DNA of 64,000 bases from Thioalkalivibrio sp. ALJ3 (GCF_000377205.1 NZ_KB897907.1:372001-436000), one strand, 5' to 3'; positions 28,258-37,946 are shown, counted from the first letter of the stretch. The notes: a model not told the origin generated them from the letters alone. Made by a program: numbers and translations.

Positions 28258-29916
28258 TCAGTCGGCAGTCGGCAGCCGCGGGCGCAGCCAGTCCAGCGTC
28301 GCGGCCGTGGCCGCATCCGGCTGTCCACCCTCGCCGCGCAGGGCCTGCAGAGCCTCGCCGGCCAGCTGCTTGCCAAGCTCCACACCCCACTGGTCGAAAG
28401 CATTGATGCCCCAGAGCGTCGCGAGCACATAGATTTTGTGCTCGTACAGCGCGATCAGGGCCCCCAGCGTGGCCGGATCGAGCTGCTCCAGCAGGATTAC
28501 GGTGCTGGGCCGGTTGCCCGGGAAGGTGCGGTGCGGGGCCAGGGCATCGATCTGCTCGGGCGCGATACCGGCCGCAGCCATCTCCGCGCGCACCGTCCCT
28601 TCGTCCTTGCCCAGCGCCAGGGCCTGCGCCTGCGCCACTAGATTCGCCAGCAGCAGCGGGTGCTGGGCCGGAAGGTCGTGCTCCGGCCGGGCCACGCCGA
28701 TGAATTCCGCCGGGATCACCCGCGTGCCCTGATGCAGCAGCTGGAAGAACGCGTGCTGGCCATCGGTGCCGACGGCCCCCCAGACGATGCTGCCGGTATC
28801 CTCGTCCACCGGGCGGCCATCCAGCCGCACCTGCTTGCCGAGACTCTCCATCTCCGCCTGCTGCAGATAGGCGGGCAGCAGGGCCAGACGTTCGTCATAG
28901 GGCAGGACCGCGCGGGCGCAGCCCCCCAGCAGATTCTGGTTCCAGTAGTCGACCAGGGCCATGCGTACGGCGGCATTGTCGGCGAGGGTCGTGCCGCGCA
29001 CGTGCTCGTCCATCATGTGCGCCCCGCCAAGGAAGGCGCGGAAGCCATCCATGCCCAAAAGTAACGCCACCGGCAGACCGATCACCGACCACACCGAATA
29101 ACGCCCGCCGACCCAGTCCCAGAAGCCGAACATGTTGGCCGGGTCGATCCCGAACTCCACCACCCGCTCGCGCGCGGTGGACACCGCGACGAAATGGCGG
29201 GCAACCGCCTCCGCGGGAAAGTGGCCAAGCAGCCAGTCGCGCGCGGCGCGGGCGTTGGTCAGGGTCTCCTGCGTGCCGAAGGTCTTGGAGGCGACGATGA
29301 ACAGGGTCGTCTCGGGGTCGGCCTCGCGCAGTTCGGTGGACAGCGCGGCACCATCCACGTTGGAGACAAAGCGCACGGTCAGCGGATCGCCCTCGGCGGT
29401 CGGCCGGGCATGTGCGGCCAGGGCACGGCAGACCATGCGCGGGCCCAGGTCGGAGCCGCCAATGCCGATATTGATCACCCGCCGGATCGGTCGGCCCGTA
29501 TGGCCCGTATGTTCGCCCGCGTGAACCCGGCGCACGAAGGCCTCCATGCGCTCGAGTTCCGCGTGCACCGGCCCGGCCAGGTCCTCGCCTGCGACCTCGC
29601 AGCGCGTGCCGGGCGGCAGGCGCAGCGCCGAGTGCAGGGCCGCTCGGTCCTCGGTGATGTTCACACGCTCGCCCGCGAACAAGCGCTCCAGCGCCCCGGC
29701 CACACCGCAATGCTCCGCATGCGCCGTCAGGGCCTGCCAGCCCGGGCCGTCCAGCCGCTGGCGCGTCCAGTCCAGGCGCAGCCCCGCGATCTCCTGCACA
29801 TCCCGCTGCACCCGGCCCGGGTCCTCTTCCAACAAGTTTCGCAGGGGACGCTCGTTCAGCCGCGCTCTATGTGCAGCCAGATCATCATTCCGTGCCGGTT
29901 CGTTCCCTGAGATCAT
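28258..29916 (-). CDS. pgi: Glucose-6-phosphate isomerase
   Basis: A 552-residue enzyme interconverting glucose 6-phosphate and fructose 6-phosphate. Phosphate-binding NIGIGGSDLGP and SKTFGTQETLTNA, signature one GGRYSVWSVIGLP with the catalytic Arg, and signature two LYEHKIYVLATLWGINAFDQ are present. The ATG at 29916 has GAGGGG upstream and gives the usual family length; the frame stays open much further without homology. It is divergent from glgA, placing sugar-phosphate supply next to glycogen synthesis. Confidence 0.93.
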   Translation of the reverse strand: MISGNEPARNDDLAAHRARLNERPLRNLLEEDPGRVQRDVQEIAGLRLDWTRQRLDGPGWQALTAHAEHCGVAGALERLFAGERVNITEDRAALHSALRLPPGTRCEVAGEDLAGPVHAELERMEAFVRRVHAGEHTGHTGRPIRRVINIGIGGSDLGPRMVCRALAAHARPTAEGDPLTVRFVSNVDGAALSTELREADPETTLFIVASKTFGTQETLTNARAARDWLLGHFPAEAVARHFVAVSTARERVVEFGIDPANMFGFWDWVGGRYSVWSVIGLPVALLLGMDGFRAFLGGAHMMDEHVRGTTLADNAAVRMALVDYWNQNLLGGCARAVLPYDERLALLPAYLQQAEMESLGKQVRLDGRPVDEDTGSIVWGAVGTDGQHAFFQLLHQGTRVIPAEFIGVARPEHDLPAQHPLLLANLVAQAQALALGKDEGTVRAEMAAAGIAPEQIDALAPHRTFPGNRPSTVILLEQLDPATLGALIALYEHKIYVLATLWGINAFDQWGVELGKQLAGEALQALRGEGGQPDAATAATLDWLRPRLPTAD

Positions 29917-30084
29917 CCGTGTGCCCCTCGCGATGGTGACTCCAGATTGCAGCGCTCCGTCCAACCGTTCAATGCCCCGGCGTTCCATGTCGTCCCGTTC
30001 CATATCGCTCCGGGCGCCTGAGTTACACTCTTGGAAACGCAACCGGGGCTCCCGGTTCCACCAGTGTTTCCCCAGGGAATTGTT

Positions 30085-31560
30085 ATGCGCATCCTTTTTG
30101 CCAGCAGCGAGGCGTACGGCCTGACCAAGACCGGGGGCCTCGCCGACGTCAGCGCCAGCCTGCCCGTTGCCCTGCGCCGTCGTCGGCAGGACGTACGGCT
30201 GGTCGTGCCCGGCTATCCGGAGGCCTGCAGCCAGCTGGCCCACGCGCAACCCTTGCCCGGCCCCCCGGATGCGCCCTGGCAGTTGATCGAAGGCCACCTG
30301 CCCGGCACCAAACTGCCGGTCTACCTGGTCGACTGGCCGGAGTACTTCCAGCGGGCCGGCAACCCCTACAGCGCCAGCAATGGCATGGACTGGCCGGACA
30401 ACGCCCAGCGTTTCGCCGGGTTCGCGCGGGCGATCACGGCGATTGCCCGCGACAAGGCCGGGCTCGACTGGGCACCGGAACTCGTGCACCTGAACGACTG
30501 GCAGACCGGTCTCGTTCCCGTATTCCTGGACCCCGAGCGCAGCGGTCTCCCGCGCCCGCGCACGATCTTCACGATCCACAACCTCGCCTATCAGGGGCTG
30601 TTCCCGGCGAAGGCGATGGACGATCTGGGCCTGCCGTCCGATCTGTGGACCCCGGACGCCCTGGAGTTTCACGACCACCTGTCCTTCATGAAGGCCGGGC
30701 TGGTCTTCGCCGACGCCATCACCACGGTCTCGCCCACCTACGCCCGGGAGATCCAGGAGCCGGAATCGGGCATGGGCCTGGATGGCGTGCTGCGCGCCCG
30801 CACCAAGGACCTCTACGGCATCCTGAACGGGGTGGACTACCGTGCCTGGGATCCCTCCCGCGATCGCCACATCGCCCGGACCTACTCGGCGGAGGACCTG
30901 TCAGGCAAGGCCGAGAACAAGGCCGCCCTGCAAAAACGCATGGGACTGGAGGTCGATCCCGACGTACCGCTCCTCGGTCATGTCGGCCGCATGGTCGAAC
31001 AAAAGGGCGTGGACCTGATCCATGCGGCCTGCACCCCCTTGCTGGAGTCCGGACGCGTGCAACTCGCCCTGGTCGGTTCCGGACAGAAGGACCTGGAACA
31101 CGCGACCGGCGCCCTGGCGCGGACCTACACCGGCCGCGTCGGGGTGCACATCGGCTACGACGAGCCGCTGGCGCACCAGATCGAGGCCGGGGCCGACCTG
31201 TTCCTGATGCCCTCTCGCTTCGAGCCCTGCGGCCTGAACCAGATGTACAGCCTGCGCTACGGCACACCGCCGGTGGTACATGCCACGGGTGGGCTGGCGG
31301 ATACCGTCGTCGACGCCACCCCCGAACACCTGGCCGACGGCACCGCCAACGGATTCAGTTTCACGCCCGACACGGTCAGCGCGCTGACGCAGGCCCTGGA
31401 AAGCGCCCTGGACCTCTACCACAGGCGCGCCGACGGGCGCTGGGAACAGCTCCTGCGCACCGGTATGGGCCAGGAGTTCGACTGGTCCACCAGCGCCGAA
31501 CACTACCTCTCCCTGTATCGCCAGCTGGCGCCCCGCAAGCGACAGACTGCAACAGCCTGA
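30085..31560 (+). CDS. glgA: Glycogen synthase (ADP-glucose type)
   Basis: A 491-residue GT5 glycosyltransferase adding glucose from ADP-glucose to alpha-1,4-glucan. The ADP-glucose motif KTGGLADV lies at residues 16-23, and the C-terminal half has the catalytic segment SRFEPCGLNQMYSLRYGTPPVV. HLNDWQTGLVP and TIHNLAYQG are further hallmarks. AGGGA seven bases before the ATG at 30085 supports the start. glgB, glgC and glgP are not in the window. ppc follows on the same strand after a terminator-like hairpin. Confidence 0.93.
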   Translation: MRILFASSEAYGLTKTGGLADVSASLPVALRRRRQDVRLVVPGYPEACSQLAHAQPLPGPPDAPWQLIEGHLPGTKLPVYLVDWPEYFQRAGNPYSASNGMDWPDNAQRFAGFARAITAIARDKAGLDWAPELVHLNDWQTGLVPVFLDPERSGLPRPRTIFTIHNLAYQGLFPAKAMDDLGLPSDLWTPDALEFHDHLSFMKAGLVFADAITTVSPTYAREIQEPESGMGLDGVLRARTKDLYGILNGVDYRAWDPSRDRHIARTYSAEDLSGKAENKAALQKRMGLEVDPDVPLLGHVGRMVEQKGVDLIHAACTPLLESGRVQLALVGSGQKDLEHATGALARTYTGRVGVHIGYDEPLAHQIEAGADLFLMPSRFEPCGLNQMYSLRYGTPPVVHATGGLADTVVDATPEHLADGTANGFSFTPDTVSALTQALESALDLYHRRADGRWEQLLRTGMGQEFDWSTSAEHYLSLYRQLAPRKRQTATA

Positions 31561-31567
31561 TCTGCGC

Positions 31568-31573
31568 TATAAT
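31568..31573 (+). promoter_or_regulatory. Perfect -10 hexamer upstream of ppc
   Basis: TATAAT occurs eight bases after the glgA stop, in GC-rich sequence. No good -35 is seen (AGACTG at 18-base spacing is the best), so an activator or a weak promoter would be needed. A transcript from here would include the hairpin at 31613-31641 before ppc. Confidence 0.4.
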
Positions 31574-31612
31574 CCGTGACCGTTTCGCGCACGCAGTGAA
31601 TGCAACGATCCC

Positions 31613-31641
31613 CACAAGGCCGGCCCAGCGCCGGCCTTGTG
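31613..31641 (+). terminator. Terminator-like hairpin between glgA and ppc
   Basis: A perfect 12-bp stem (CACAAGGCCGGC with GCCGGCCTTGTG) has a five-base loop and ends 15 bases before the ppc ATG, just ahead of its AGAAGGG ribosome-binding site. The T-tract is poor. It may end glgA transcripts or sit in the ppc leader. Confidence 0.55.
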
Positions 31642-31656
31642 CTTGCAGAAGGGCTT

Positions 31657-34497
31657 ATGACTCATAGCGACCAAGACGACCGATTCCTGCCCAAGGACAA
31701 GGAACTGCGGGCCCGTGTGCGCCTGTTCGGCGAACTGCTGGGCAATGTGATCCGCAAGCTCGAAGGCCAGACCGTGTTCGACGCCGTGGAGAAACTCCGC
31801 CGCGGTTTTGTGAGCCTGCGCAAGGAAGAGGATTCCCAGCTGCGCCAGCGCCTGATGGCGGACATCACCCATTTCGACGCTGCCCTGACCGAACGCGTGA
31901 TCCGCGCGTTCAGCATCTACTTCAGCCTGGTCAACATCGCCGAGGAGGACCTGTTCTATCGCTGGCGCCGCGCGCAGGTTTCCAGTGGCGAACCGCTGTG
32001 GACCGGCTCTTTCGATCAGACGCTGCGTGAGCTGCATGACGAGGGCGTGACCGCCGCCGAGCTGGAGCGCCTGCTCGCGGAACTGCACTACCAGCCGGTA
32101 TTCACCGCGCATCCGACCGAGGCCCGCCGCCGAACCACGATGGAAAACCAGCGCCGCGTGTTCGAGACGGCCGACCGCCTCAACCAGCCAGGGCTGGGAG
32201 AAGAGGAACGCCGCCTGATCATCGAGGAGCTGGAAACCCAGATCCAGCTGCTGTGGCGCACCAACGAGGTGCGAGTGAAGAAGCCGCAGGTCCAGGACGA
32301 GATCAAGTACGGGCTCTTCTACTTCGAGGAGAGTCTGTTCGAGGCGATACCGCAGTCCTATCGCTTCCTGGAGAAGGCGATCCGGCGCATCTACGGCGTG
32401 CACCCCGACGGCAGTCTGCCAATGCGCATCCCGGCCTTTCTGCACTTCGGTTCCTGGATCGGCGGTGACCGCGACGGCAACCCGAACGTCACCCCGGAAG
32501 TCACCGAACTGGCCTGCCGCCTGGCGATGGAACAGGTCCTGCGTGAATACATCAAGCGGGTCAACCACCTGCGCAATGTACTTACCCATTCGGCCTACAT
32601 GTGTCAGCCGTCGCAGGAATTCCTCGACAGCCTGGACGCCGACAGCAACATCGCCAACGCGGTGTTCCACGGCGCCTCCGACCGTTTCGAGAGCGAACCC
32701 TACCGGCGCAAGCTGTACATCATGCGCTACCGCCTGCGCGAGACGCTGGAGACGGTCTGCCGACGCATCCAGGGTGAGGCGGCCGTGCTGCCGACCAACA
32801 GCGCCTACGCCGACGCCGAGGCGTTTCTGCAGGATCTGAACCTGATCCGCGACTCGCTGGTCAGCCATGGCGATCGCAACATCGCCTCGGGCGCGCTGAC
32901 CGACCTGATCCGCCTGGTCGAGACCTGCGGCTTCCACCTGCATCACCTGGATGTACGCCAGGAGTCCACGGTCCACAGCGAGGCCATCGCCCAGCTGCTG
33001 CAGCAACTGGCCCCGGAGGTCGACTACAACACGCTGGACGAATCCGGCCGCCAGAAAGTCCTGAGCGATCTGATCGCGGCGCCAGCGCTGTCCGATCTGA
33101 ATCGCGAGGCCCTGGACGAGGGCGCGCTGGAGACCCTGCGCGTATTCGACGTCATCCATGCAATGCGCCGCGAGATCGGTCCGGACGGCATCGGCACCTA
33201 CGTGATCTCGATGACCCACGCCGCCTCGCATGTGCTGGAGGTCCTGCTGCTGGGCCGCCTGGCAGGCCTGGCCGGCGAGGACGAGAACGGCGAGCCGTTC
33301 TGCCACCTGCGCATCTCGCCGCTGTTCGAGACCATCGAGGACCTGCTGCATGTCGAGGACGTGCTGGAAGGCCTGCTGTCCAACCCCGTGTATGCCCGCC
33401 TGCTGTCCGCCTCCGGCAACGTCCAGGACGTGATGCTCGGCTACTCCGACTCCTGCAAGGATGGAGGCATCCTCGCCTCCAGCTGGAACCTCTACGAGGC
33501 GCAGAAGAAGATCGTCGGGATCACCGACCGCTTTGGCGTGCGCTGCCAGCTGTTCCACGGCCGCGGTGGCACCGTTGGCCGCGGCGGCGGCCCGACGCAT
33601 GAATCCATCCTCGCCCAACCTCCGGCCACCGTGCAGGGGCGGATCAAGTTCACCGAGCAGGGCGAGGTGCTGTCGTACAAGTACTCCAACGCGGAGACGG
33701 CGGTCTACGAACTGGGCATGGGGGCGACCGGTCTGATGCTCGCCTCGCGCAGCCTGATCCGCCCGGCCCGCCAGGATCGCGACGAGTACCGCGCCACCAT
33801 GGACGAGCTGGCGCGCGCGGGCGAGGATGCCTATCGCGACCTGATCGACCGCACACCGGGTGTCCTGGACTACTTCTACGAGATCACCCCGGTACAGGAG
33901 ATCGGTTTCCTGAATATCGGCTCGCGTCCCTCGCACCGGCGCAAGACGGATCGCTCCAAGAGTTCCATCCGTGCGATCCCCTGGGTGTTCGGCTGGGCGC
34001 AGTCACGCCACACCCTCCCTGCCTGGTACGGGATCGGGTCGGCCCTGGAACAGTGGCGCAGCAACGATCCCGGGCGGCTGGAGCAGCTACAGCGGATGTA
34101 TCAGGAATGGCCGTTCTTTCGCTCTCTGCTGTCGAACTGCCAGATGGCGCTCACCAAGGCCGACATGCGCACGGCCGCCGAGTACGCGCGCCTTTGCAAC
34201 GACGCGGAGCTGGCCGAGCGCCTGTACTCACTGGTGCGCGAGGAGCACACGCGAACAGTTAACGAGGTGCTGCGCGTTGCGCGGCTGGACAACCTGATGG
34301 ACGAGACGCCGCTGCTGGCGCGCTCGTTGCAACGGCGTAACCCGTATCTGGACCCCCTCAACAGTATCCAGATCCACCTGCTGCGCGAGTCGCGCCAATT
34401 TGATGCCGAGGCCGACGACGACGCGGACAATCCCTGGCTGTCGCCACTGCTGCGTTCGATCAACGCAATTGCGGCAGGCATGCGCAACACCGGCTGA
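31657..34497 (+). CDS. ppc: Phosphoenolpyruvate carboxylase
   Basis: A 946-residue enzyme carboxylating PEP to oxaloacetate, the anaplerotic feed of the TCA cycle. Catalytic His152 lies in FTAHPTEARRRT; GGDRDGNPNVT (about 269), LGYSDSCKDGG (about 595-605) and the hydrophobic-pocket loop FHGRGGTVGRGGGP (about 633) are complete, and it ends in the typical NTG. It is somewhat longer than E. coli Ppc (883), mostly at the N terminus. AGAAGGG precedes the ATG at 31657. Confidence 0.95.
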   Translation: MTHSDQDDRFLPKDKELRARVRLFGELLGNVIRKLEGQTVFDAVEKLRRGFVSLRKEEDSQLRQRLMADITHFDAALTERVIRAFSIYFSLVNIAEEDLFYRWRRAQVSSGEPLWTGSFDQTLRELHDEGVTAAELERLLAELHYQPVFTAHPTEARRRTTMENQRRVFETADRLNQPGLGEEERRLIIEELETQIQLLWRTNEVRVKKPQVQDEIKYGLFYFEESLFEAIPQSYRFLEKAIRRIYGVHPDGSLPMRIPAFLHFGSWIGGDRDGNPNVTPEVTELACRLAMEQVLREYIKRVNHLRNVLTHSAYMCQPSQEFLDSLDADSNIANAVFHGASDRFESEPYRRKLYIMRYRLRETLETVCRRIQGEAAVLPTNSAYADAEAFLQDLNLIRDSLVSHGDRNIASGALTDLIRLVETCGFHLHHLDVRQESTVHSEAIAQLLQQLAPEVDYNTLDESGRQKVLSDLIAAPALSDLNREALDEGALETLRVFDVIHAMRREIGPDGIGTYVISMTHAASHVLEVLLLGRLAGLAGEDENGEPFCHLRISPLFETIEDLLHVEDVLEGLLSNPVYARLLSASGNVQDVMLGYSDSCKDGGILASSWNLYEAQKKIVGITDRFGVRCQLFHGRGGTVGRGGGPTHESILAQPPATVQGRIKFTEQGEVLSYKYSNAETAVYELGMGATGLMLASRSLIRPARQDRDEYRATMDELARAGEDAYRDLIDRTPGVLDYFYEITPVQEIGFLNIGSRPSHRRKTDRSKSSIRAIPWVFGWAQSRHTLPAWYGIGSALEQWRSNDPGRLEQLQRMYQEWPFFRSLLSNCQMALTKADMRTAAEYARLCNDAELAERLYSLVREEHTRTVNEVLRVARLDNLMDETPLLARSLQRRNPYLDPLNSIQIHLLRESRQFDAEADDDADNPWLSPLLRSINAIAAGMRNTG

Positions 34498-34550
34498 GCG
34501 CAATCATCCGTCCCCACGCGGGCCCGGGGGCGGTACCCATCTCCTTGCGT

Positions 34551-34556
34551 TAGAAT
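34551..34556 (+). promoter_or_regulatory. Possible -10 element directly ahead of the PP0621-type gene
   Basis: TAGAAT ends six bases before the ATG at 34563, so transcription would begin at or next to the start codon and the mRNA would be leaderless. No ribosome-binding site is visible. The -35 region is not consensus. Confidence 0.3.
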
Positions 34557-34562
34557 CGCGGC

Positions 34563-34844
34563 ATGCGCCTGCTCCTGCTCATCGTTGCCATCGTCGCGAT
34601 CTTTCTCGCGGTCCGAACTCTGGTGCGTTCCTCCGGCGCGCGCAAGGAGCCCGTGTCCCGCGACGCCCGCCCCGAGCGCCTCAAGGAAGGAGGCGCAGTG
34701 ATTCGTTGCGCCTTCTGTGGCGTACACGTCCCGGAGGCCGAGGCCTACCGCGATGGCGATCGCCTCTACTGCTCCCCGCAACACGCCGAGATCGACCGCA
34801 AACGGCAAAACGCCGGGCCCGGCTCCGATTCGGGCGCCGACTGA
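34563..34844 (+). CDS. PP0621 family small membrane protein
   Basis: A 93-residue protein. A transmembrane helix (residues 2-20) is followed by a basic linker and a small domain with RCAFCGVHVPEAEAY ... LYCSPQH, where three Cys and a His form a likely zinc site. This matches PP0621-type proteins often placed just upstream of pilS. Function is unknown. pilS begins 21 bases later, so the three genes are probably cotranscribed. Confidence 0.75.
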   Translation: MRLLLLIVAIVAIFLAVRTLVRSSGARKEPVSRDARPERLKEGGAVIRCAFCGVHVPEAEAYRDGDRLYCSPQHAEIDRKRQNAGPGSDSGAD

Positions 34845-34865
34845 TCCGCCGGGAGGCCGGCATCC

Positions 34866-36515
34866 ATGGGGGCCCCCATCACGCTTGATGCCGACACACG
34901 CCGTTCGGCTTGGCTGTTCGCGCTCTACCGGGTCTTTGTTGCCAGCGTCCTGCTGATCCTGGGACTGGTCCCGGAGGGTCCGGTGGGGCTGCAGGCCGCG
35001 GCCCCGGAAATGTATCCAGCGCTCGCCGGCGGCTATCTGGTCTTTGCGCTGTTCGTCGCGGCCATGACCTGGCGCCCCAGCCGCGATCCCGATACCACCA
35101 GTCTGGCGGCCCTGGCACTGCTGGGCGGGATTGGCGACACCATCGGCCTGGTCGCGCTGGTGCTGGTCGCCGGTGGCGTGGGCACCGGCATTGGCCTGCT
35201 TCTGATCCCTGCAGTGGTCGCCGCCACGCTGCTTTCCGGCGGACGGCTGAGCTTGTCGCTGGCGGCCGTGGCCACGCTGGGCCTGCTGACGGCCGAAGCA
35301 GCCGCAATTGTCCTGCTGGTCCAGGACGGCTCCGGCCTGACCCAGGCCGGACTGCTCGGTGCCACGTTGTTTGCTGCCGGGCTCCTGGCACGCCATGTAG
35401 CACGCCGCGCGGGTGCAACACGCGCCCAGGTCGAACGCCAGGAAGAAGATCTTGCCAGTCTCGCCGAGCTTAACGCCCAGATCATCGCGCGCATGAGCGC
35501 CGGGGTCATTGCCGTCGCCCCGGATGGCAACATCCGTTCGATCAACGAAGCCGCACGCCGCCTGCTCCCGCCCCGCCCCGGGCGCCAGCTGTCCGCAATC
35601 TCGCCCTCGCTGGCCCAGCTGGTCGATCAATGGCAGAACGCGGGCATGCGCACCGACACACACCAGTTGCCGGGCGATCGCGACCAGCCCGCCCTGCAGG
35701 TCCGTCTGACCCCGTTGGGCGACCGCGGGACACTACTGATCCTCGAGGATCTGGCCGAGATCCAGCGCCAGGCGCAGGCTAGCAAGCTGCAGGCGCTGGG
35801 TCGCCTGACCGCGAGCATCGCCCACGAGATCCGCAACCCGCTGGGCGCAATCAGCCACAGCGCCCAACTGCTCGCCGAGTCTCCACAACTGACCAGGGCC
35901 GACCAGCGTCTGCTGACCATCATCAACAAGCAGAGCAAGCGCGTGAACGAACTGATCTCCAATGTGCTGAGCCTGTCGCGACGCGATACCGGACAACGTG
36001 AACGCCTGAACCTGCAGGAATTCCTCGACCGCTTTGTCGACGAGTTCTGCGGCGCGATGCAGATCCCTCGCGTCGCGCTGCACGCCAAGGTCGAGCCATA
36101 TGATTCCGAAGTGCTGTTCGATCCGTCGCAGCTGAACCAGGTCCTGTGGAATCTGTGCACCAATGCACGCGTGCACGGGGGACACGACCAACCGGGCGCA
36201 CCACCGATCGTGCTGCGTGGCGGGGCGGGTCAGGTCGCCCGCGTGGTCAGCCTCGATGTCCTCGACGCCGGCCCCGGCATTGCCCCCGAACAACGCTCCG
36301 ACCTTTTCGAGCCGTTTGTCTCGGGCAACCGCGGAGGGACCGGACTGGGCCTGTACATCTCGCGCATGTTGTGCGAGAACAACGGGGCAACCCTGGAGTA
36401 TGTCAGCACACCCACCGGCGGATGCTTCCGCATCCTGTTCGCCCCGACGGATGTCGACACGGGCGAGGCGGACACGAAAGCGTCGTCGACGGAGCCCGCG
36501 AGGGAACGCGCATGA
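34866..36515 (+). CDS. pilS: Sensor histidine kinase PilS
   Basis: A 549-residue kinase of the PilSR system, which senses pilin level and controls type IV pilin transcription. Six transmembrane helices fill residues about 15-180; a PAS-like domain covers about 205-300; the H-box IAHEIRNPLG carries His320; ATP-binding motifs NLCTNARVHG, DAGPGI and GTGLGLY follow. The stop overlaps the pilR ATG (ATGA). A GGGAGG site precedes the ATG. Architecture and partner agree well with PilS; no pilin gene is nearby. Confidence 0.88.
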   Translation: MGAPITLDADTRRSAWLFALYRVFVASVLLILGLVPEGPVGLQAAAPEMYPALAGGYLVFALFVAAMTWRPSRDPDTTSLAALALLGGIGDTIGLVALVLVAGGVGTGIGLLLIPAVVAATLLSGGRLSLSLAAVATLGLLTAEAAAIVLLVQDGSGLTQAGLLGATLFAAGLLARHVARRAGATRAQVERQEEDLASLAELNAQIIARMSAGVIAVAPDGNIRSINEAARRLLPPRPGRQLSAISPSLAQLVDQWQNAGMRTDTHQLPGDRDQPALQVRLTPLGDRGTLLILEDLAEIQRQAQASKLQALGRLTASIAHEIRNPLGAISHSAQLLAESPQLTRADQRLLTIINKQSKRVNELISNVLSLSRRDTGQRERLNLQEFLDRFVDEFCGAMQIPRVALHAKVEPYDSEVLFDPSQLNQVLWNLCTNARVHGGHDQPGAPPIVLRGGAGQVARVVSLDVLDAGPGIAPEQRSDLFEPFVSGNRGGTGLGLYISRMLCENNGATLEYVSTPTGGCFRILFAPTDVDTGEADTKASSTEPARERA

Positions 36516-37936
36516 GCATTCGCCACGTCCTGGTCGTGGACGACGAGCCGGACATCTGCGAACTCCTCGAGATCACACTGTCCCGCATGGGGATCGAGGC
36601 CACCACGACGGAACGCCTGACCGGGGCGCGCGAACTGATCGCGCGGCAGGACTTTGACCTCTGCCTGACCGACATGCGTCTGCCCGATGGCGACGGGCTG
36701 GATCTGGTGCGCCACATCCAGGGGCAACGTCCGGATCTTCCGGTAGCCGTGATCACCGCCCACGGGAGCGTGGACACCGCGGTCCAGGCCCTGAAGCTCG
36801 GCGCATTCGACTTTGTCAGCAAGCCCGTGGACCTGCAGCAACTGCGCGAACTGATCGACACCGCGCTGCGGCTGGAACCCGCCCCCGACCTGCCCGGCGC
36901 GCTGAATGCCGACACGGTCCCGGACGCCGAAACCACCCACATCGACAGCCCGCTGCTCGGACAGGCACCGCCGATGCAGGTCCTGCGCGCGACGATCCAC
37001 AAACTGGCACGCAGCCAGGCACCGGTGTTCATCCGCGGCGAATCCGGCTCCGGCAAGGAGCTGGTGGCGCGCGAGATCCATCGCCTGGGGCCGCGTAGTG
37101 ACCGCCCGTTCGTGCCGGTCAATTGCGGGGCGATCCCGAGCGAGCTGATGGAGAGCGAGTTCTTCGGCCACCGCAAGGGGGCCTTCACCGGGGCCACGCA
37201 GGATCACACCGGGCTGTTCCAGGCGGCCAGCGGTGGCACGCTGTTTCTCGACGAGGTCGCCGACCTGCCGCTGCCCATGCAGGTCAAGCTGCTGCGCGCG
37301 ATCCAGGAGCGCGCGATCAAGCCCGTGGGGGGCACGCGCGAGATCCCGGTGGACGTGCGCCTGCTATCGGCCACGCACCACGACCTGGAACGCGCGGTGG
37401 CCGAGGCGCGCTTCCGCCAGGACCTCTATTACCGCCTGAACGTGATCGAGCTGAAGGTCCCTGCGCTACGCGAACGACGCGAGGACATCCCCGTGCTCGC
37501 CCAGTGCGTACTGACCCGGATCAGCGAGCAGTGGGGTACCGAACCGCTGGAACTGGCGCCAGACGCCCTCGAGACCCTCGCCCGGCATCCATTCCCGGGG
37601 AACGTCCGCGAACTGGAGAACATCCTCGAACGCGCCGCCACCCTCAGCGAGGGCCCCACGATCCACGCCGACAGCATCGACCTGCCCCGTTCTACGCATG
37701 GCGAACCCATGCCATCGGCCGAGGCCCCGGGCTTTGTGCCACCCGCGCCACAGCGCGAGATACCAACCGCCTCAGCGGACGACGTCGCCCTGGACCAGCG
37801 CCTGGCCGAGCAGGAACGCCAGGCCATCGCGACGGCGTTGCAGCAGACCGGCGGCAACCGTACGGCCGCGGCACGCCTGCTCGGGCTCAGTTTTCGCCAG
37901 CTGCGCTACCGGCTCAAGAAGCTCGGGATCGAGTGA
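36512..37936 (+). CDS. pilR: Sigma-54 response regulator PilR
   Basis: A 474-residue NtrC-class activator. Receiver domain residues 1-120 with phospho-acceptor Asp54 (LTDMRLPDGDG); AAA+ domain with GESGSGKE (about 175) and the sigma-54 contact loop GAFTGA (about 223-228), then LFLDEV; C-terminal Fis-type HTH (GGNRTAAARLLGLSFRQLRY). In pseudomonads and others PilR activates pilA with RpoN. The ATG overlaps the pilS stop. The gene ends head-to-head with maf. Confidence 0.9.
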   Translation: MSIRHVLVVDDEPDICELLEITLSRMGIEATTTERLTGARELIARQDFDLCLTDMRLPDGDGLDLVRHIQGQRPDLPVAVITAHGSVDTAVQALKLGAFDFVSKPVDLQQLRELIDTALRLEPAPDLPGALNADTVPDAETTHIDSPLLGQAPPMQVLRATIHKLARSQAPVFIRGESGSGKELVAREIHRLGPRSDRPFVPVNCGAIPSELMESEFFGHRKGAFTGATQDHTGLFQAASGGTLFLDEVADLPLPMQVKLLRAIQERAIKPVGGTREIPVDVRLLSATHHDLERAVAEARFRQDLYYRLNVIELKVPALRERREDIPVLAQCVLTRISEQWGTEPLELAPDALETLARHPFPGNVRELENILERAATLSEGPTIHADSIDLPRSTHGEPMPSAEAPGFVPPAPQREIPTASADDVALDQRLAEQERQAIATALQQTGGNRTAAARLLGLSFRQLRYRLKKLGIE

Positions 37937-37946
37937 GAGGGACGTA

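Noticed and set aside
28258-30870. A much longer open frame continuing upstream of pgi on the minus strand.
   Set aside because: The upstream part lies over glgA in the opposite strand and has no pgi homology; a good start and ribosome-binding site exist at 29916.
31567-33936. Long minus-strand open frame opposite ppc.
   Set aside because: ppc is unmistakable in the other strand; the frame is compositionally an antisense artefact.
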